The notes beneath the pieces were generated by a model. It was not told where the DNA came from. It searched no databases and saw nothing but the letters and a program-made list of their open reading frames with translations. The position numbers were made by a program, and so were the translations under genes. A stretch of DNA of 64,000 nucleotides, from the NCBI GenBank assembly GCA_032433765.1, contig JAVIAB010000073.1:63134199-63198198 (forward strand), in the 5' to 3' direction. The first letter of the stretch is position 1, and each line of letters begins with the position of its first letter. Below, in pieces: positions 42,749 through 53,010 of this stretch. The stretch comes from Megaustenia siamemsis. Lineage: Eukaryota > Mollusca > Gastropoda > Stylommatophora > Ariophantidae.

Positions 42749-43965
42749 AGTTTTCTATCTATCTATCTATTGACCTTTCGAGCCGTAACCGGCCCATAGG
42801 GCGTAGACCAAGATACACCTTCTCCTATATGAATTTTTGTTCTAGCAGTTTTCTTTTAAAGATATTTTATCAAATCTCGCCATCTGTCTCTGTTCTGTGC
42901 AAGCAGTTCTATCTCATTGAGGGAGCCGATTCCTGCTGCTCTTGCCTCTCTCATCAATGTTCTTCTCAGTGTCTCCCTGGGTCTTCCTCTTTTTCTTTTA
43001 CCTGTTGTTTCCCATATGAGGGCTTGCTTTGCTATTCGATTATTATCTCTTCTCATCACATGTCCAACGTATGACCATCGTCTTTTCTTTATTACTGAAG
43101 ATATTAGTGGTTGATTGGCGATTTCTCTAATTTCCTCGTTTGTTTTGAATTCGTTCCATTCTATACCAAGTATTTTCCTTAGACATTTATTTTCGAATGC
43201 GTTCAATTTTGTTTCTATATCTCTTGTTGTTTTCCAGCTTTCACACGCATACGTAAGGGTTGATAGTACATTTGATTTGAATAGCCTAAGTTTTGTGTTT
43301 GTGCTAATGGGTTTTGATTTCCACAACTTTTCAAGGCTTCTGAAAGACATTGCTGCTTTAGCCAGTCTGATTCTAATTTCTTTGCTCGTATCCCCTTCTC
43401 GATCAATGTGACTTCCAAGATAGATAAAGTGATCGATCTCTTCTACTGGTTTGTTTTCCATGTATATTTTGTCACTTGTTGGAATTAAACTTTTCATGAC
43501 TTTAGTCTTTTCATGATTGACCTCAAGCCCAATTTTGCTGGCTATTGATGATAGTTCATTTGTGTTTTCCTGCATCGTTTTTATCTGACTGCTGATGAGA
43601 ACTATGTCATCAGCAAAGTCGAGGTCCTCCAAATGGTCTCCTTGTATCCATTCGATGCCTTTATTACCAGTGCAGCATTTCTTCATTATGAAGTCCATAA
43701 CAATTCCAAATAACAAGGGCGATAAAATACATCCTTGTTTAACCCCAGTTTCTATTGGGAAACATTCGCTCAGTCCTTCCTCTGTTCGAACTGCACATGT
43801 GTAACCATCATACATGTCTTTGATAATATTATGATTTTTGATGGTAAACCATATTGCTTCAGAATTTTCCACAAAGAATCTCTATGAATACTATCAAATG
43901 CTTTTTTGAAGTCGATGAAGTTAAGTACAAAAGGTTTTTGCTTTTCAATGTGTTCCTTTTTACTT
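42749..43965 (-). mobile_element. LINE-B copy, best preserved 3' half
   Basis: A 5'-truncated minus-strand LINE with (GATA)n tail (CTAT repeat 42752-42770) and the LINE-B 3' motif at 42770-42812. It was inserted in an older SINE-1. Its main frame is described separately. Upstream of that frame (43873-43950) the palm start 'IDFKKAFDSIHRDSLWKIL' is readable in another frame. Confidence 0.5.
42856..43872 (-). CDS. LINE-B reverse transcriptase C-terminal half
   Basis: A 338-codon open frame, the longest LINE-B frame here. It holds 'TGVKQGCILSPLLFGIVMD' (RT block), 'DLDFADDIVLISSQIKTMQ' (catalytic FADD intact), 'HFIYLGSHIDREGDTSKEI', the CESW region, 'RWSYVGHVMRRDNNRIAKQ', 'GKRKRGRPRETLRRTLMRE' and the C-terminal 'LLAQNRDRWRDLIKYL'. 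It lacks the endonuclease and RT fingers. In a full element it would prime and extend cDNA at the nick. The ATG is internal to the original protein. Confidence 0.5.
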   Translation of the reverse strand: MENSEAIWFTIKNHNIIKDMYDGYTCAVRTEEGLSECFPIETGVKQGCILSPLLFGIVMDFIMKKCCTGNKGIEWIQGDHLEDLDFADDIVLISSQIKTMQENTNELSSIASKIGLEVNHEKTKVMKSLIPTSDKIYMENKPVEEIDHFIYLGSHIDREGDTSKEIRIRLAKAAMSFRSLEKLWKSKPISTNTKLRLFKSNVLSTLTYACESWKTTRDIETKLNAFENKCLRKILGIEWNEFKTNEEIREIANQPLISSVIKKRRWSYVGHVMRRDNNRIAKQALIWETTGKRKRGRPRETLRRTLMREARAAGIGSLNEIELLAQNRDRWRDLIKYL

Positions 43966-44108
43966 TCCTATAAAAAAATATCTAGCACACTTTTTCAGAG
44001 GCTTGGTCAACGCCATAACAATGTTAGGCCGAAATAAATTTGACACATGGAAATTGAAGTCCGATCATTTTAGGTCAGTGGCAGTGCACTAAACACTCAG
44101 CCTTCAAT
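43966..44108 (-). mobile_element. SINE-1 piece, head side
   Basis: 'TTTACTTTCCTATAAAAAAA' and 'CAGAGGCTTGGTCAAC' align with 50729-50765 of the reference. The tRNA-like head is worn but 'CTGAGTGTTTAGTGCACTG' (reverse strand, about 44083-44101) still resembles the A-box region. Confidence 0.5.
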
Positions 44109-44140
44109 GATAAAAACAATCTTTCAAGTCTTGATACATA

Positions 44141-44155
44141 TCTCTCTCTCTCTCT
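44141..44155. repeat. (TC)n microsatellite
   Basis: Tail of the inverted dispersed unit; counterpart of (GA)n at 2125-2151. Confidence 0.5.
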
Positions 44156-44500
44156 GCAATCAAGACTCAATCAGAGTAGGATTCCAGACTCTCACATGAA
44201 GACAACTGTCTGTTTAAGTGAATTGATCAACCCCACAGACAGAACATCATAATTAGAGTCTGTTAGATCCACTCTGATTGAATACCTGTTAAAGCGTTGC
44301 ACTGTGTTCTGCGCCAGTGGCCCAGTGCATCCGCTTTCAGCCAGCTTTTTATTCAGGTTTGCTTTCCTTAGCCTTTGATTGACCCCAATCTTCCTGCAAG
44401 GCAGCAGATTGTCTTTTTTCTGTAGGGGGATTCTGCCCTTAGATGGTCGGCCCTCCCAGGTTTACGAGCACCATCTGCCCGAGTCACTAGAGGTGACTAA
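44156..44500 (-). mobile_element. Dispersed non-autonomous unit, second copy
   Basis: Reverse complement of 1795-2124, including the LINE-M-like 3' end at 44157-44245. It carries the minisatellite on its 5' side, as the first copy does. Similarity by eye is high with scattered substitutions. Confidence 0.5.
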
Positions 44501-44700
44501 CACAGATATGCACACACAAAGCTATGAGATGTGACTAACACTGACATGCACACGACGATATGAGGCATGACTAACACTGACACACACCAAGATATGAGAT
44601 ATGACTAACACAGACACACACACACACTAAGATATGAGATGTGACTTACAGACACACTCTAAAATATGAGATATGACTAACACAGATACATATTATTTGT
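44501..44700. repeat. Minisatellite, inverted copy
   Basis: Units like 'GATATGAGATATGACTAACA' with CA-rich spacers, the reverse complement of the array at 1160-1794 but with fewer units. Confidence 0.5.
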
Positions 44701-44744
44701 AGTGTGTAATAGTTTTTGGATGAACTTCAAGTTGATATCTCAAG

Positions 44745-44791
44745 ATCTTCTTTTCTTTCTCATTAGCCTTTCAGCATCAAGGGGAGATATA
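44745..44791 (-). mobile_element. LINE-E 3' end, left of SINE-2
   Basis: Matches the 3' terminal bases of LINE-E (48886-48925). It ends with AAGGGGAGATATA, the left TSD of the SINE-2 insertion (44779-44791). Confidence 0.5.
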
Positions 44792-45106
44792 CATTTTTTT
44801 TTCACCTCTGATGAAGTCCCTAGAAACTAGGAACAGAATTTTGCGTATTAATCCATTTTTCCCTGACAGCCGTGTGCACAGGGGTCCCTCACCGCATGTG
44901 CAGATAACTCAGACTTCGTAGGTACTCATATTTTTTGCGTCGATGAATAACTGACATTTCAAGCTGGGCCTCAATGCTGAGACCAAGGAGTGGTTGCCAT
45001 AGAGAGAAATCATGAATAAAAATCTCAACCGGTGTAGCCAGGATTTGAACCCACAACCTCTCTGTCTTGAGGCCAGTGTCTTGCATCGAGACTAACCAGT
45101 CCCTCT
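44792..45106 (-). mobile_element. SINE-2, second copy, inserted in LINE-E
   Basis: A 315-base copy with 13-base TSDs (AAGGGGAGATATA at 44779-44791 and 45107-45119). It keeps the B-box-like 'GGTTCAAATCC' (about 45043-45053 on the minus strand) and A-rich tail (T-run 44794-44802). A 65-codon frame on the minus strand is non-coding. Confidence 0.5.
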
Positions 45107-45375
45107 AAGGGGAGATATAGTTGTGGTCATTAGTTGTTTTGCTAACCTCTTTTGCTGTAATATTTCCTAGTATTTCATATTTTCTATCAATCCAACTTAT
45201 TTGTGACAAATTATTATTGGGTCTGGTGTTCTCGTAATGTTCATTGAAAGCTCATTGTGTTGTGTTTTGGTCTTTCTGTTTTATCATGTGGCCAAACCAT
45301 TTTATCTGTTGTTTCTTTATGCATTCAATGCCAGAAATTATTTCTAGTTTTTTTTTCTCTGTCAAAAGTCAAAAA
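45107..45375 (-). mobile_element. LINE-E, right of SINE-2
   Basis: Continues LINE-E ('IKWFGHMIKQKDQNTTQ'-like region around 45250-45310) and then fades. Compared with 48868-49285 it is old and frameshifted. Confidence 0.5.
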
Positions 45376-45558
45376 GGCGGGTATTAAAGAATTACAAGGT
45401 TCTTGTAGAAATAATTGAGAATGCGTAGATAAATTAAAAGCTACAAATCACTGCTTTTGGGCATGATGTTCCAGCTACAAAAGCTACAAATTGTGGCTCG
45501 CAGTACAGAATTTGTTAAATAATTAAAGTAAAGGTAATATATATGATTTATTCTTCTT
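45376..45558. other. Short non-coding gap
   Basis: No feature seen. Confidence 0.5.
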
Positions 45559-45559
45559 T

Positions 45560-45924
45560 GTGTTGTGTTCATGGTTCGATAGGCAAGCACATGGTTCGAC
45601 AAAAATGTCGCTGTCAGCCGGGTGTGTTCAACCCGAATGTGAAAAGTCTGTGACGGTGGATGGGGTGGAAGAATCAGAAATGGTCAACAGCCCAGAAAGC
45701 GAAAACAGCAAAGTGTGTGGAACACATGAGGCATATTCAGAACACGAATATGGCAGACCACCGTGAAAGAGATTGGAGCCTCATCACGAAACACTCCAAA
45801 GAAAGCCATGGAAAGAAATTCTAACAATTGTTTTAAGAACGAACTAAAAATAGCTACATGGAATGTTAGGACTTTATACCAACAAGGAAAATTAGAAAAT
45901 CTTATGGTATCATAATCAACTTAT
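45560..45924 (+). mobile_element. LINE-G 5' end
   Basis: A frame at 45560-45766 (68 codons, unrecognised, Ser/Glu-rich) is followed by 'NELKIATWNVRTLYQQGKL' at about 45844-45900, the classic endonuclease start of RTE-like LINEs. The element then jumps to the RT region (46677 on), so about the whole endonuclease and RT fingers are deleted. The join was later hit by a LINE-D insertion (left TSD AATCAACTTAT at 45914-45924). Confidence 0.5.
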
Positions 45925-46665
45925 CATCATCATCAAGTAACGGGCCTGCTGGCGTAGGTGATCATGTCACTCCACAACTTTCGATCTCGGCAGCTATTTA
46001 TCATTTCTGTTGTTGACATTCTGCCAAGCCATTCTCTTAAGCTGTATGTTATTTTTTTTTCTTTGCTTCCCTCCATCTCTTCATTCCTCAATTTTTCCAG
46101 TTGTTACAATATATTTCAGTTGTTCTCTTCTCATTACATGACCAAAAAATGATGATTGTTTCTTCCTGATATTGGAAATTAGCTCTCTTTTTGCTTTGAC
46201 CTCTCTCAGAACATCTTCATTACTCTTCTTAGCTGTCCATGGTACTCTCAACATTCTTCTGTAAAACCACATTTCTACAGACTCCAGTGATCTTCTTGTA
46301 TGTTGTCCTATTGTCCATGATTCGCATCCATATGTTAAGACTGGCTCTACATAACATTTAAAAACTCTTTTTCTTGTTTCTATTGTCAAAAATGGATTGA
46401 ATAGTATCTTCCTCATTTTTTGGAAAGCTGCTTTTGCCTGAGCCATTCTGCATCTCACCTCTTTTGTACATCTTCTGTCTGAGGTTAACAAAGTTCCCAA
46501 ATATATAAATTCATTTACCTGTTTTAATATTGTTCCACTTGTCTTTATTTTGCACTGAGGTGATATCTTTTTCTTTGTTGTTACCATTACCTCTGTCTTT
46601 TTGCTATTAAGGCTGAGTCCTTTATTTTTGCTTTCTTTCACTATAATGTCCAACATTATCAACGA
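45925..46665 (-). mobile_element. LINE-D copy inserted in LINE-G
   Basis: A 741-base 5'-truncated LINE with exact 11-base TSDs (45914-45924 and 46666-46676) and a TGATGA tail (45926-45936 inverted). The frame 46081-46671 encodes '[19 protein letters not shown]', '[19 protein letters not shown]' and 'RKKQSSFFGHVMRREQLKY'. Better kept than the copy at 5031-6118 but shorter. Confidence 0.5.
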
Positions 46666-46676
46666 AATCAACTTAT

Positions 46677-47600
46677 AGACTGCCTAAAAGATATAAATAT
46701 GGATGATACAGACATACGACTAATATGTAATTTGTACTGGGAGCAAACAGCAATAATAAAATATAACAAGGAGAACTCTACAGCAGAAAATCCTAAAGAC
46801 CTACAACAATTGCTTAAAAACATAACAAGCAAAAAATATGGACTAGATATAAATATCAAAAAGACTAAAACTATGATCATAAACAAAGAAAATTCTCAAG
46901 ACCTACAATTAAATATCACAGTTAAAGGAATACATCTGGAGACAATCCAGAGCTACAACTACCTGGGACATACTGTAACCAATGATGGAAAATGCAAAAC
47001 TGAAATAAACAAAAGAATAGGTATGGCAAAAATTAAGTTTAATGCCATGAAAAATATACTAACAACAAAACAAATATCAGCAGGGCTGAAACTAAATGCC
47101 ATGAAAAATATACTAATCCAACAAAATAAATATCAGCAGGGCTGAAACTAAGAATGGCAAAATGTTACATCTTCTCAATATTCCTGTATGGTGCAGAAAC
47201 ATGGACATTAGACAAGAGAACAGAACAGAAAATTGATGCCTTTGAAATGTGGATTTATAGAAGAATAGGTAGAATTGGATGGAAAGAAAAGAAAACAAAC
47301 GATGAAGTTTTAAAACAACTGAAAATAAAAAGAGAACTACTAAATACAATTAAGACAAGACAAATGAAATTTTTGGGACACGTTAAAAGACACAATAGCC
47401 TACTAAAAGTAATATTGGAAGGGAAAAAACAAGGTAAAAGAGGCAGAGGTAGACCAAGACTAACATGGATGAGTGACATCAAAAGATGGACAAGTCAATC
47501 TATGACAACCTGCACCATCAAAGCAAGAAACAGAGTGGAATGGCGCTCCATGGTAGCCAACCTTCGTTGCGGAGACGGCACTCGATGATGATGATGAAAG
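46677..47600 (+). mobile_element. LINE-G 3' half
   Basis: 'DTDIRLICNLYWEQTAIIK' then a deletion to 'NPKDLQQLLKNITSKKYGL' (the RT catalytic box is lost), 'IQSYNYLGHTVTNDGKC', and from 47154 'IFLYGAETWTLDKRTEQKI', 'KRGRGRPRLTWMSDIKRW' and the C-terminus 'NRVEWRSMVANLRCGDGTR', ending in a TGATGATGATGA tail. A 54-56 base segment is tandemly duplicated at 47041-47150, which causes the frame break between the two main frames. Confidence 0.5.
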
Positions 47601-47936
47601 GTAATATACAAATTATAGTATAAAATGTTCAATATTTTCATGCAGAGTGTTGCAAGCATAATAAAAGATCACTTTCCCTGCTCAAACCACATTGATATAT
47701 CAGCAGATGCAAAGAAATCTATCAATAATGAGCACACAAACCATGACACTAACTCTGCTGCAGAGTAACACATAATGACAAATTTAACCCAGGGAAAAGG
47801 CTTTGAGTTCACTAAATATTAAAAAATCACTAGGAAAATTAAACAGGTTAAATGTTAATGGGTATCAGCACAAAAGCAAAAAAAAGCTTCAAATTATCCT
47901 GAGTTATAGTTGGAAAGAAGAATTAACCACAAACAT
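47601..47936. other. No gene seen
   Basis: AT-rich flank without recognised repeats. Confidence 0.5.
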
Positions 47937-48296
47937 GGAAAAAAGTGAGAAGATGTATTAAAAGGGATAAGAGGAAATATATAGATGAACTAGCTAAAGA
48001 GGCAGAGGAAACAGCAAATAAAGGGAATATGAAAGAACTGTACAACAGCACAAAGAAATTAAGTGGAAAATACAAACAGATCAATGCCTTTATTAAAGAT
48101 AACTATGGAAAGCCAAGCAAAGAAGAAATAATGAAAGCCATCGAGCTTAAAAAAATGGTAAAGCCACAGGACCAGAGGAAATTCTGTCAGAAGCCATCAA
48201 AGCAGATATTAACATCTCTACCAATATATTATATAATCTACTAAATAAAATATCATGAGGGGGGAAGAAATACCTTAAATCTGGAAAGATAGTTAT
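47937..48296 (+). mobile_element. LINE-F fragment, internally deleted
   Basis: 'RRCIKRDKRKYIDELAKEA', 'NMKELYNSTKKLSGKYKQ' and 'AFIKDNYGKPSKEEIMKAI' come from the EN-RT linker. Relative to 62520-62890, the stretch between 'AFIKD' and 'YGKPSKEE' is missing about 140 bases. Ends before the RT palm. Confidence 0.5.
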
Positions 48297-48370
48297 ATTG
48301 CTGTTGTTGTTGTTGCGTTCGCCAGCTTTCATCTCTGACGAAGTCCCTTGAGACTAGGAACTGAATAAAA
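48297..48370 (-). mobile_element. SINE-2 3' end fragment with (GTT)n
   Basis: Contains the terminal block found in both SINE-2 copies ('CTCTGACGAAGTCCC', 'ACTAGGAACTGAA') next to GTTGTTGTT (48300-48315), i.e. an AAC-repeat tail on the minus strand. Strongly 5' truncated, or a LINE end sharing that tail. Confidence 0.5.
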
Positions 48371-48382
48371 CTGAAAATCCTC

Positions 48383-50055
48383 ATCATAGAGTGCTATCAC
48401 CGCAACGAAGGTTGGCTACCATGGATCGCCATTCCACTTTGTTTCTTGCTTTGATGATGCAGCCTGTCATAGATAGACTTGTCCATCTTTTGATGTTACT
48501 CGTCCATGTTAGTCTTGATCTGCCTCTGCCTCTTTTACCTTGTATTTTCCCTTCCAATATTACTTTTAGTAGGTTGTTGTGTCTTTTAACATGGCCCAAA
48601 AATTTCATTTGTCTTGTCTTAATTGTATTTAGTAGTTCTCTTTTTATTTTCAGTTGTTTTAAAACTTCATCATTTGTTTTCTTTTCTTTCCATCCAATTC
48701 TACCTATTCTTCTATAAATCCACATTTCAAAGACTTCAATTTTCTGTTCTGTTTTCTTGTCTAATGTCCATGTTTATGCACCATACAGGAATATTGAGAA
48801 GATGTAACATTTTGCTATTCTTAGTTTCAGCACTGCTGATATTTGTTTTGTTGTTAGTATATTTTTCTTCTTCTTCTTCTTCTTTCCTTTCTCATCTGCC
48901 TTTCAGTGTCGAGAGGAGATATAATTTATGGTCTTTTGCTCTTCTGTTCGCCTCTGCTGCTGTTATGTTTCCTAGTGCTTCTAATATTCCATCGATCCAT
49001 CTTTTTCGTGGTCGACCCTTGGGTCTGGTGTTCTCAGAACGTTTGTTGAAGGCTCGTTGTGTTGTGTTTTGTTCTTTCTGCCTTGTCACGTGGCTGAACC
49101 ATTTTATCTGTTGTTTCCTTATATATTCTATGGCGGGGGCTATTCCTAGCTTTTTTCTCAGTTCTTCATTTCTGATCTTATCTCTCAGGCTATGTCCTGT
49201 CATTTGTCTAACACATTTCATCTCTGTAGAGGTTATCTTTCTTATTGTTCTTGCATCTAGGGTCCAGGTCTGGCATATGGTCATGGTATATTTTTCATGG
49301 CATTAAAATTACTTTTTGCCATACCTATTCTTTTGTTTATTTCAATTTTACATTTTCCATCATTGGTTATAGTATGTCCCAGGTAGTTGTAGCTCTGGAC
49401 TGTATCCAGATGCATTCCTTCAACTGTGATATTTAATTGTAGGTCTTGAGAATTTTTCTTTGTTTATGATCATAGTTTTAGTCTTTTTGATATCCATATC
49501 TAGTCCATATTTTTTGCTTGTTATGTTTATCACATTAAGCAATTGTTGTAGGTCTTTAGGATTTTCTGCTAGTAGAACAGTATCATCAGCACATCTTAGA
49601 TTATTGATTATCTTTCCATTAATGTTTAGACCTGGCATCTCTGAGATGTTTTTAAAGATTTGCTCAGTGTATAGATTGAATAAGCTTGGTGATAGGATGC
49701 GTCCTTGTCTTACTCCTCTTTTTATGTCCATGGGTGTAGAGTTCTCCTTGTTATATTTTATTATTGCTGTTTGCTCCCAGTACAAATTACATATTAGTCG
49801 TATGTCTGTGTCGTCTAGATTTATATCCTTTAAGCAGTCTATAAGTTGATTATGGTGTATTCTATCGAAAGCTTTTGTGTAGTCTATGAAGCAGGCATAT
49901 ATTGGTTTGTTTACTTCTATGTATTTTTCAATCAATGTTCTCATGCTAAATATGGCTTCTTTTGTGCCACTGTTTTTCCTGAATCCAAATTGTTGCTCAT
50001 CTAATTCAGTATTGATTTTATTCTGAATCCTTCCATGTATAACTTTTAGTAAATG
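48383..50055 (-). mobile_element. LINE-G copy with a nested LINE-E
   Basis: Minus-strand LINE-G from RT to C-terminus. The frame 49420-50061 encodes 'DEQQFGFRKNSGTKEAIFS', 'ACFIDYTKAFDRIHHNQLI', 'GVRQGRILSPSLFNLYTEQ' and the catalytic box as 'LRCADDTVLLAENPKDLQQ' (Tyr to Cys before ADD; the usual QGC reads QGR). The frame 48384-48725 is the C-terminus. LINE-E interrupts it at 48868-49285. The 5' end abuts a short inverted LINE-G segment forming a palindrome. Confidence 0.5.
48868..49285 (-). mobile_element. LINE-E 3' fragment inserted in LINE-G
   Basis: A 418-base truncated copy with 11-base TSDs (GTATATTTTTC at 48857-48867 and 49286-49296), a (GAA)n tail (TTC repeats 48868-48885) and the terminal protein 'IKWFSHVTRQKEQNTTQRA', 'RPKGRPRKRWIDGILEAL' and 'LYLLSTLKGR' (48892-49284). 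Confidence 0.5.
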
Positions 50056-50088
50056 TAACAAAAATTTTACTAAAAGTTATACAGGGAA
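50031..50088. repeat. Palindrome at a LINE-G 5' junction
   Basis: Arms GTATAACTTTTAGTAAA (50037-50053) and TTTACTAAAAGTTATAC (50066-50082) are perfect 17-base inverted copies around a 12-base loop, extendable to 23 pairs with one mismatch. Both arms are LINE-G sequence (compare 61370-61390). Confidence 0.5.
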
Positions 50089-50094
50089 GTTTAT

Positions 50095-50890
50095 TGGAGC
50101 CGCGATATCTCAGTACCGGTAAATAGCCGTCTGATACGAACACGCTACAAAACAAAATATGGAAGACTTTCAATTGTTCAATGCTATGCACCTACAAACG
50201 AAGCTGATAATGAAGTTAAGGACAATTTTTATAACCTACTACAACAACTTATAAATAAAATACCAAAACACGATCTTTTAATTGTAATGGGAGACTTCAA
50301 CGCCAAAGTTGGAAAAGACAACGCAGGAGTGGAATATGTAATGGGGAGAGAAGGCTGTGATTCTACAAGTCAGAATGAGAATGATTAATAGAATTATGTT
50401 TAATAGAAAATTTAGTTATAGGTAGGACATTATTTCCACACAAAAATATTCACAAAATAACATGGATATCTCTCTGATGATAGAACTTCAAATCAAATTG
50501 ACCACCTATGTATTAAACAACAATTCAGATCATCATTAATAGATGTGAGAGCATACAGAGGTGCTGATGTTAATAGTGACCACAACCTGTAAAAAGTAAA
50601 GTACCCCCGTCACGCTAAGTGGCGTATAGGGAAATATGGTGTTAGTGACCCTATATTTTACAGACCTTCAGCACATGATTTTTGGGGTAATGTGGTCAGT
50701 ATTACGCCCATGCTGCTTTACTTTCCCAGAAAAAAATCCGGTACCCATTTAAGGCTGGGTGAACCCGGAAGCCGTCAGTTGGGATCGAACCCTACCCCTT
50801 GTCCGTGGTAGTCCAGTTCACTAACCACTGAGCTATCGCGGCTCCCGACCACAACCTGTGCATTGGGAAAATAAGATTAAAATTTAAAAG
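50095..50890 (+). pseudogene. LINE-B endonuclease, split by SINE-1
   Basis: 'LSIVQCYAPTNEADNEVKD', 'LLIVMGDFNAKVGKDNAGV' (catalytic GDFN), then after frame changes 'NQIDHLCIKQQFRSS'-like sequence and 'GADVNSDHNL' (catalytic SDH). The SINE entered right at DHNL; its TSD (GACCACAACCTGT, 50578-50590 and 50847-50859) repeats these codons, and the frame resumes 'HNLCIGKIRLKFKSQQK'. Confidence 0.5.
50591..50846 (-). mobile_element. SINE-1, best copy, tRNA-headed
   Basis: A 256-base insert on the minus strand with exact 13-base TSDs. Its 5' head (high coordinates) contains A box TAGCTCAGTGGTTAG (50821-50835) and a perfect tRNA-type B box GGTTCGATCCC (50781-50791), so it can probably be transcribed by RNA polymerase III. 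The body contains 'GGTACCCATTTAAGGCTGGG' (inverted frame of reference) and the tail side ends near CGTGACGGGGGTACTTTAC. At least five copies or pieces occur in the window. Confidence 0.5.
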
Positions 50891-51019
50891 CCAACAGAAG
50901 AGATCAACAACACAAAAAATTGATAGTCGTAAACTGAAAGATGAAGCCATCAAGAAAAATGTTAACATAGAACTAAGTAATTGTTATGCAGTACTCAGTG
51001 AGACTTAGATACCAATGAA

Positions 51020-51547
51020 ATGTGGGACTCACAGAGCAAAATATTAATGACAGCAGCAGAAGCAAGTGCCGGACTGAAGAAAATGGAAAAACAGGCTTGG
51101 ATTTCAGACACTACATGGAAATACATCAAAGAAAGAAGAGAAGCGAAAAGAGCCATGACAAATGTAAAGACAGATCTTGGAAAGGTCCTGGCAAAAGCAA
51201 CATACAAAGAATTAGACAACAAAGTAAAATTTTCAGCAAGTAGAGATACAAAAGCTTATATAGACAATTTGGCAGAGAAAGCAGAGACAGCTGCAATTAC
51301 AGGAGACAGCAGAACTCTCTATACTGTACAAAAGATGCTGACAAACACCAATACATCCAGTGGAACACCAATTCTAGACAAATCTGGATTAATGCTAACA
51401 ACAAGCGCAGACATAAAAGCCCATTGGGCGGAACACTTCAAAGAAATTCTTAACCGTCCACTACCCCACAGTTTAATAGATTTTGAAGCTGAAACACCAG
51501 CAGCAGAATTAGATGTAAATTTAGATGACTTCACCTTGAGCGAATAG
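51020..51547 (+). pseudogene. LINE-B EN-RT linker
   Basis: A 175-codon basic frame (start codon internal), 'EASAGLKKMEKQAWISDTT', 'IKERREAKRAMTNVKTDLG' and 'HWAEHFKEILNRPLPHSLI'. It is the helical linker before the RT of RTE-like LINEs, where the HFKELLNRP motif is typical. Ends at a TAG one codon before the RT continues in another frame. Confidence 0.5.
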
Positions 51548-53010
51548 AAACCACCTTAAAGCATTGGCCAATAACAAGGCTGCTGGAGAGGATAAGTTAA
51601 CAGCTGATATACTCAAGGCAATTGATAGCCATAATTTAATACATCTCCAGAAAATGTTCAACATCATTTGGAAAGCAGAGAAGACGCCTTATAAATGGAA
51701 AAAAGGAATCATTGTTAAGATTCAAAAAAAGGGCAATCTTAGATATTGTAACAACTGGAGAGGCGTGACACTTTTGTCAGTTGCCTCAAAGTTATTCTGC
51801 AAAATCATCCTAAATAGAATAAAGGATTCAAATAGATACAGTAATGCGTGAAGAACAGGCTGGGTTTAGAAAAGGGAAAAGCTGCCTTGACCACATTTTC
51901 ACTCTACCACTTATATTGGAGGAACACATTGAAAAGCAAAAACCTTTTGTACTTAATTTCACCGACTTCAAAAAGCATTTGACAGTATTCATCGAGATTC
52001 TTTGTGGAAAATTCTGAAGCAATATGGCTTACCATAAAAAATCATAAATATTATTAAAAACATGTATGATGGTTACACATGTGCAGTTCAAACAGAGGAA
52101 GGACTGAGAGAATGTTTCCCGTAAGAAACTGGGGTTAAACAAGGATGTATTTTATCGCCCCTGTTATTTGGAGTTGTTATGGACTTCATAATGAAGAAAT
52201 GCTGCACTGGTAATAAAGGCATCGAATGGATACAAGACCATTTGGAGGACCTCGACTTTGCTGATGACATAGTTCTCATCAGCAGTCAGATAAAAACGAT
52301 GCAGGAAAACACAAATGAACTATCATCAATAGCCAGCAAAATTGGGCTTGAGATCAATCATGAAAAGACTCTAAAGTCATGAAAAGCTTAATTCCAACAG
52401 AAGACAAAATATACATGGAAAACGAACCAGTGGAAGAGATGATCACTTTAACTATCTTGGAAGACCCATTGATCGAGAAGGGGATACAAGCAAAGAAATT
52501 AAAATCAGAATAGCTAAAGCAGCAATGTCTTTCAGAAGCCTTGATAAGTTGTGGAAATCAAAACTCATCAGCACAAACACAAAACTTAGACTATTCAAAT
52601 CAAATGTACTATCTACCCTTACGTATGCGTGTGAAAGCTGGAAAACAACAAGAGATATAGAAACAAAACAAAGTTGAACGCAATCGAAAATAAATGTCTA
52701 AGGAAAATACTTGGTATAGCATGGAACGAATTCAAAACAAATGAGGAAATTAGAGAAATCGCCGATCAACCACTAATATCTTCAGTAATAAAGAAAAGAC
52801 GATGGTCATATGTTGGACATGTGATGAGAAGAGATAATAACCGAATAGCAAAGCAAGCCCTCATATGGGAAACAACAGGTAAGAGGAAGACCCAGAGAGA
52901 CACTGAGAAGAACATTGATGAGAGAAGCAAGAGCTGCAGGAATCGGTTCCCTCAATGAGATAGAGCTGTTTCCACAGAACAGAGACAAATGACGAGATTT
53001 GATCAAATAT
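51548..53010 (+). pseudogene. LINE-B reverse transcriptase and C-terminus
   Basis: Frames: 51564-51851 ('NNKAAGEDKLTADILKAID', 'KGNLRYCNNWRGVTLLSVA'), shifted pieces with 'FRKGKSCLDHIFTLP' and 'KAFDSIHRDSLWKILKQYG', 52179-52382 with 'DLDFADDIVLISSQIKTMQ' (catalytic FADD), and 52674-52958 with 'RWSYVGHVMRRDNNRIAKQ'. At least five breaks. Compared with 42856-43872 it lacks the 'RGRP' codons near 52884 (short deletion). Confidence 0.5.

Noticed and set aside
50095..50115. A second SINE-1 head (GAGCCGCGATATCTCAGTA) at the start of LINE-B.
   Set aside because: It reads through in frame as LINE-B endonuclease (WSRDISVPVNSRL) and lacks a B box; the resemblance is chance.
50781..50846. A functional tRNA gene.
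   Set aside because: A and B boxes are present, but the sequence continues into a SINE body with TSDs, occurs several times, and does not form a complete tRNA.
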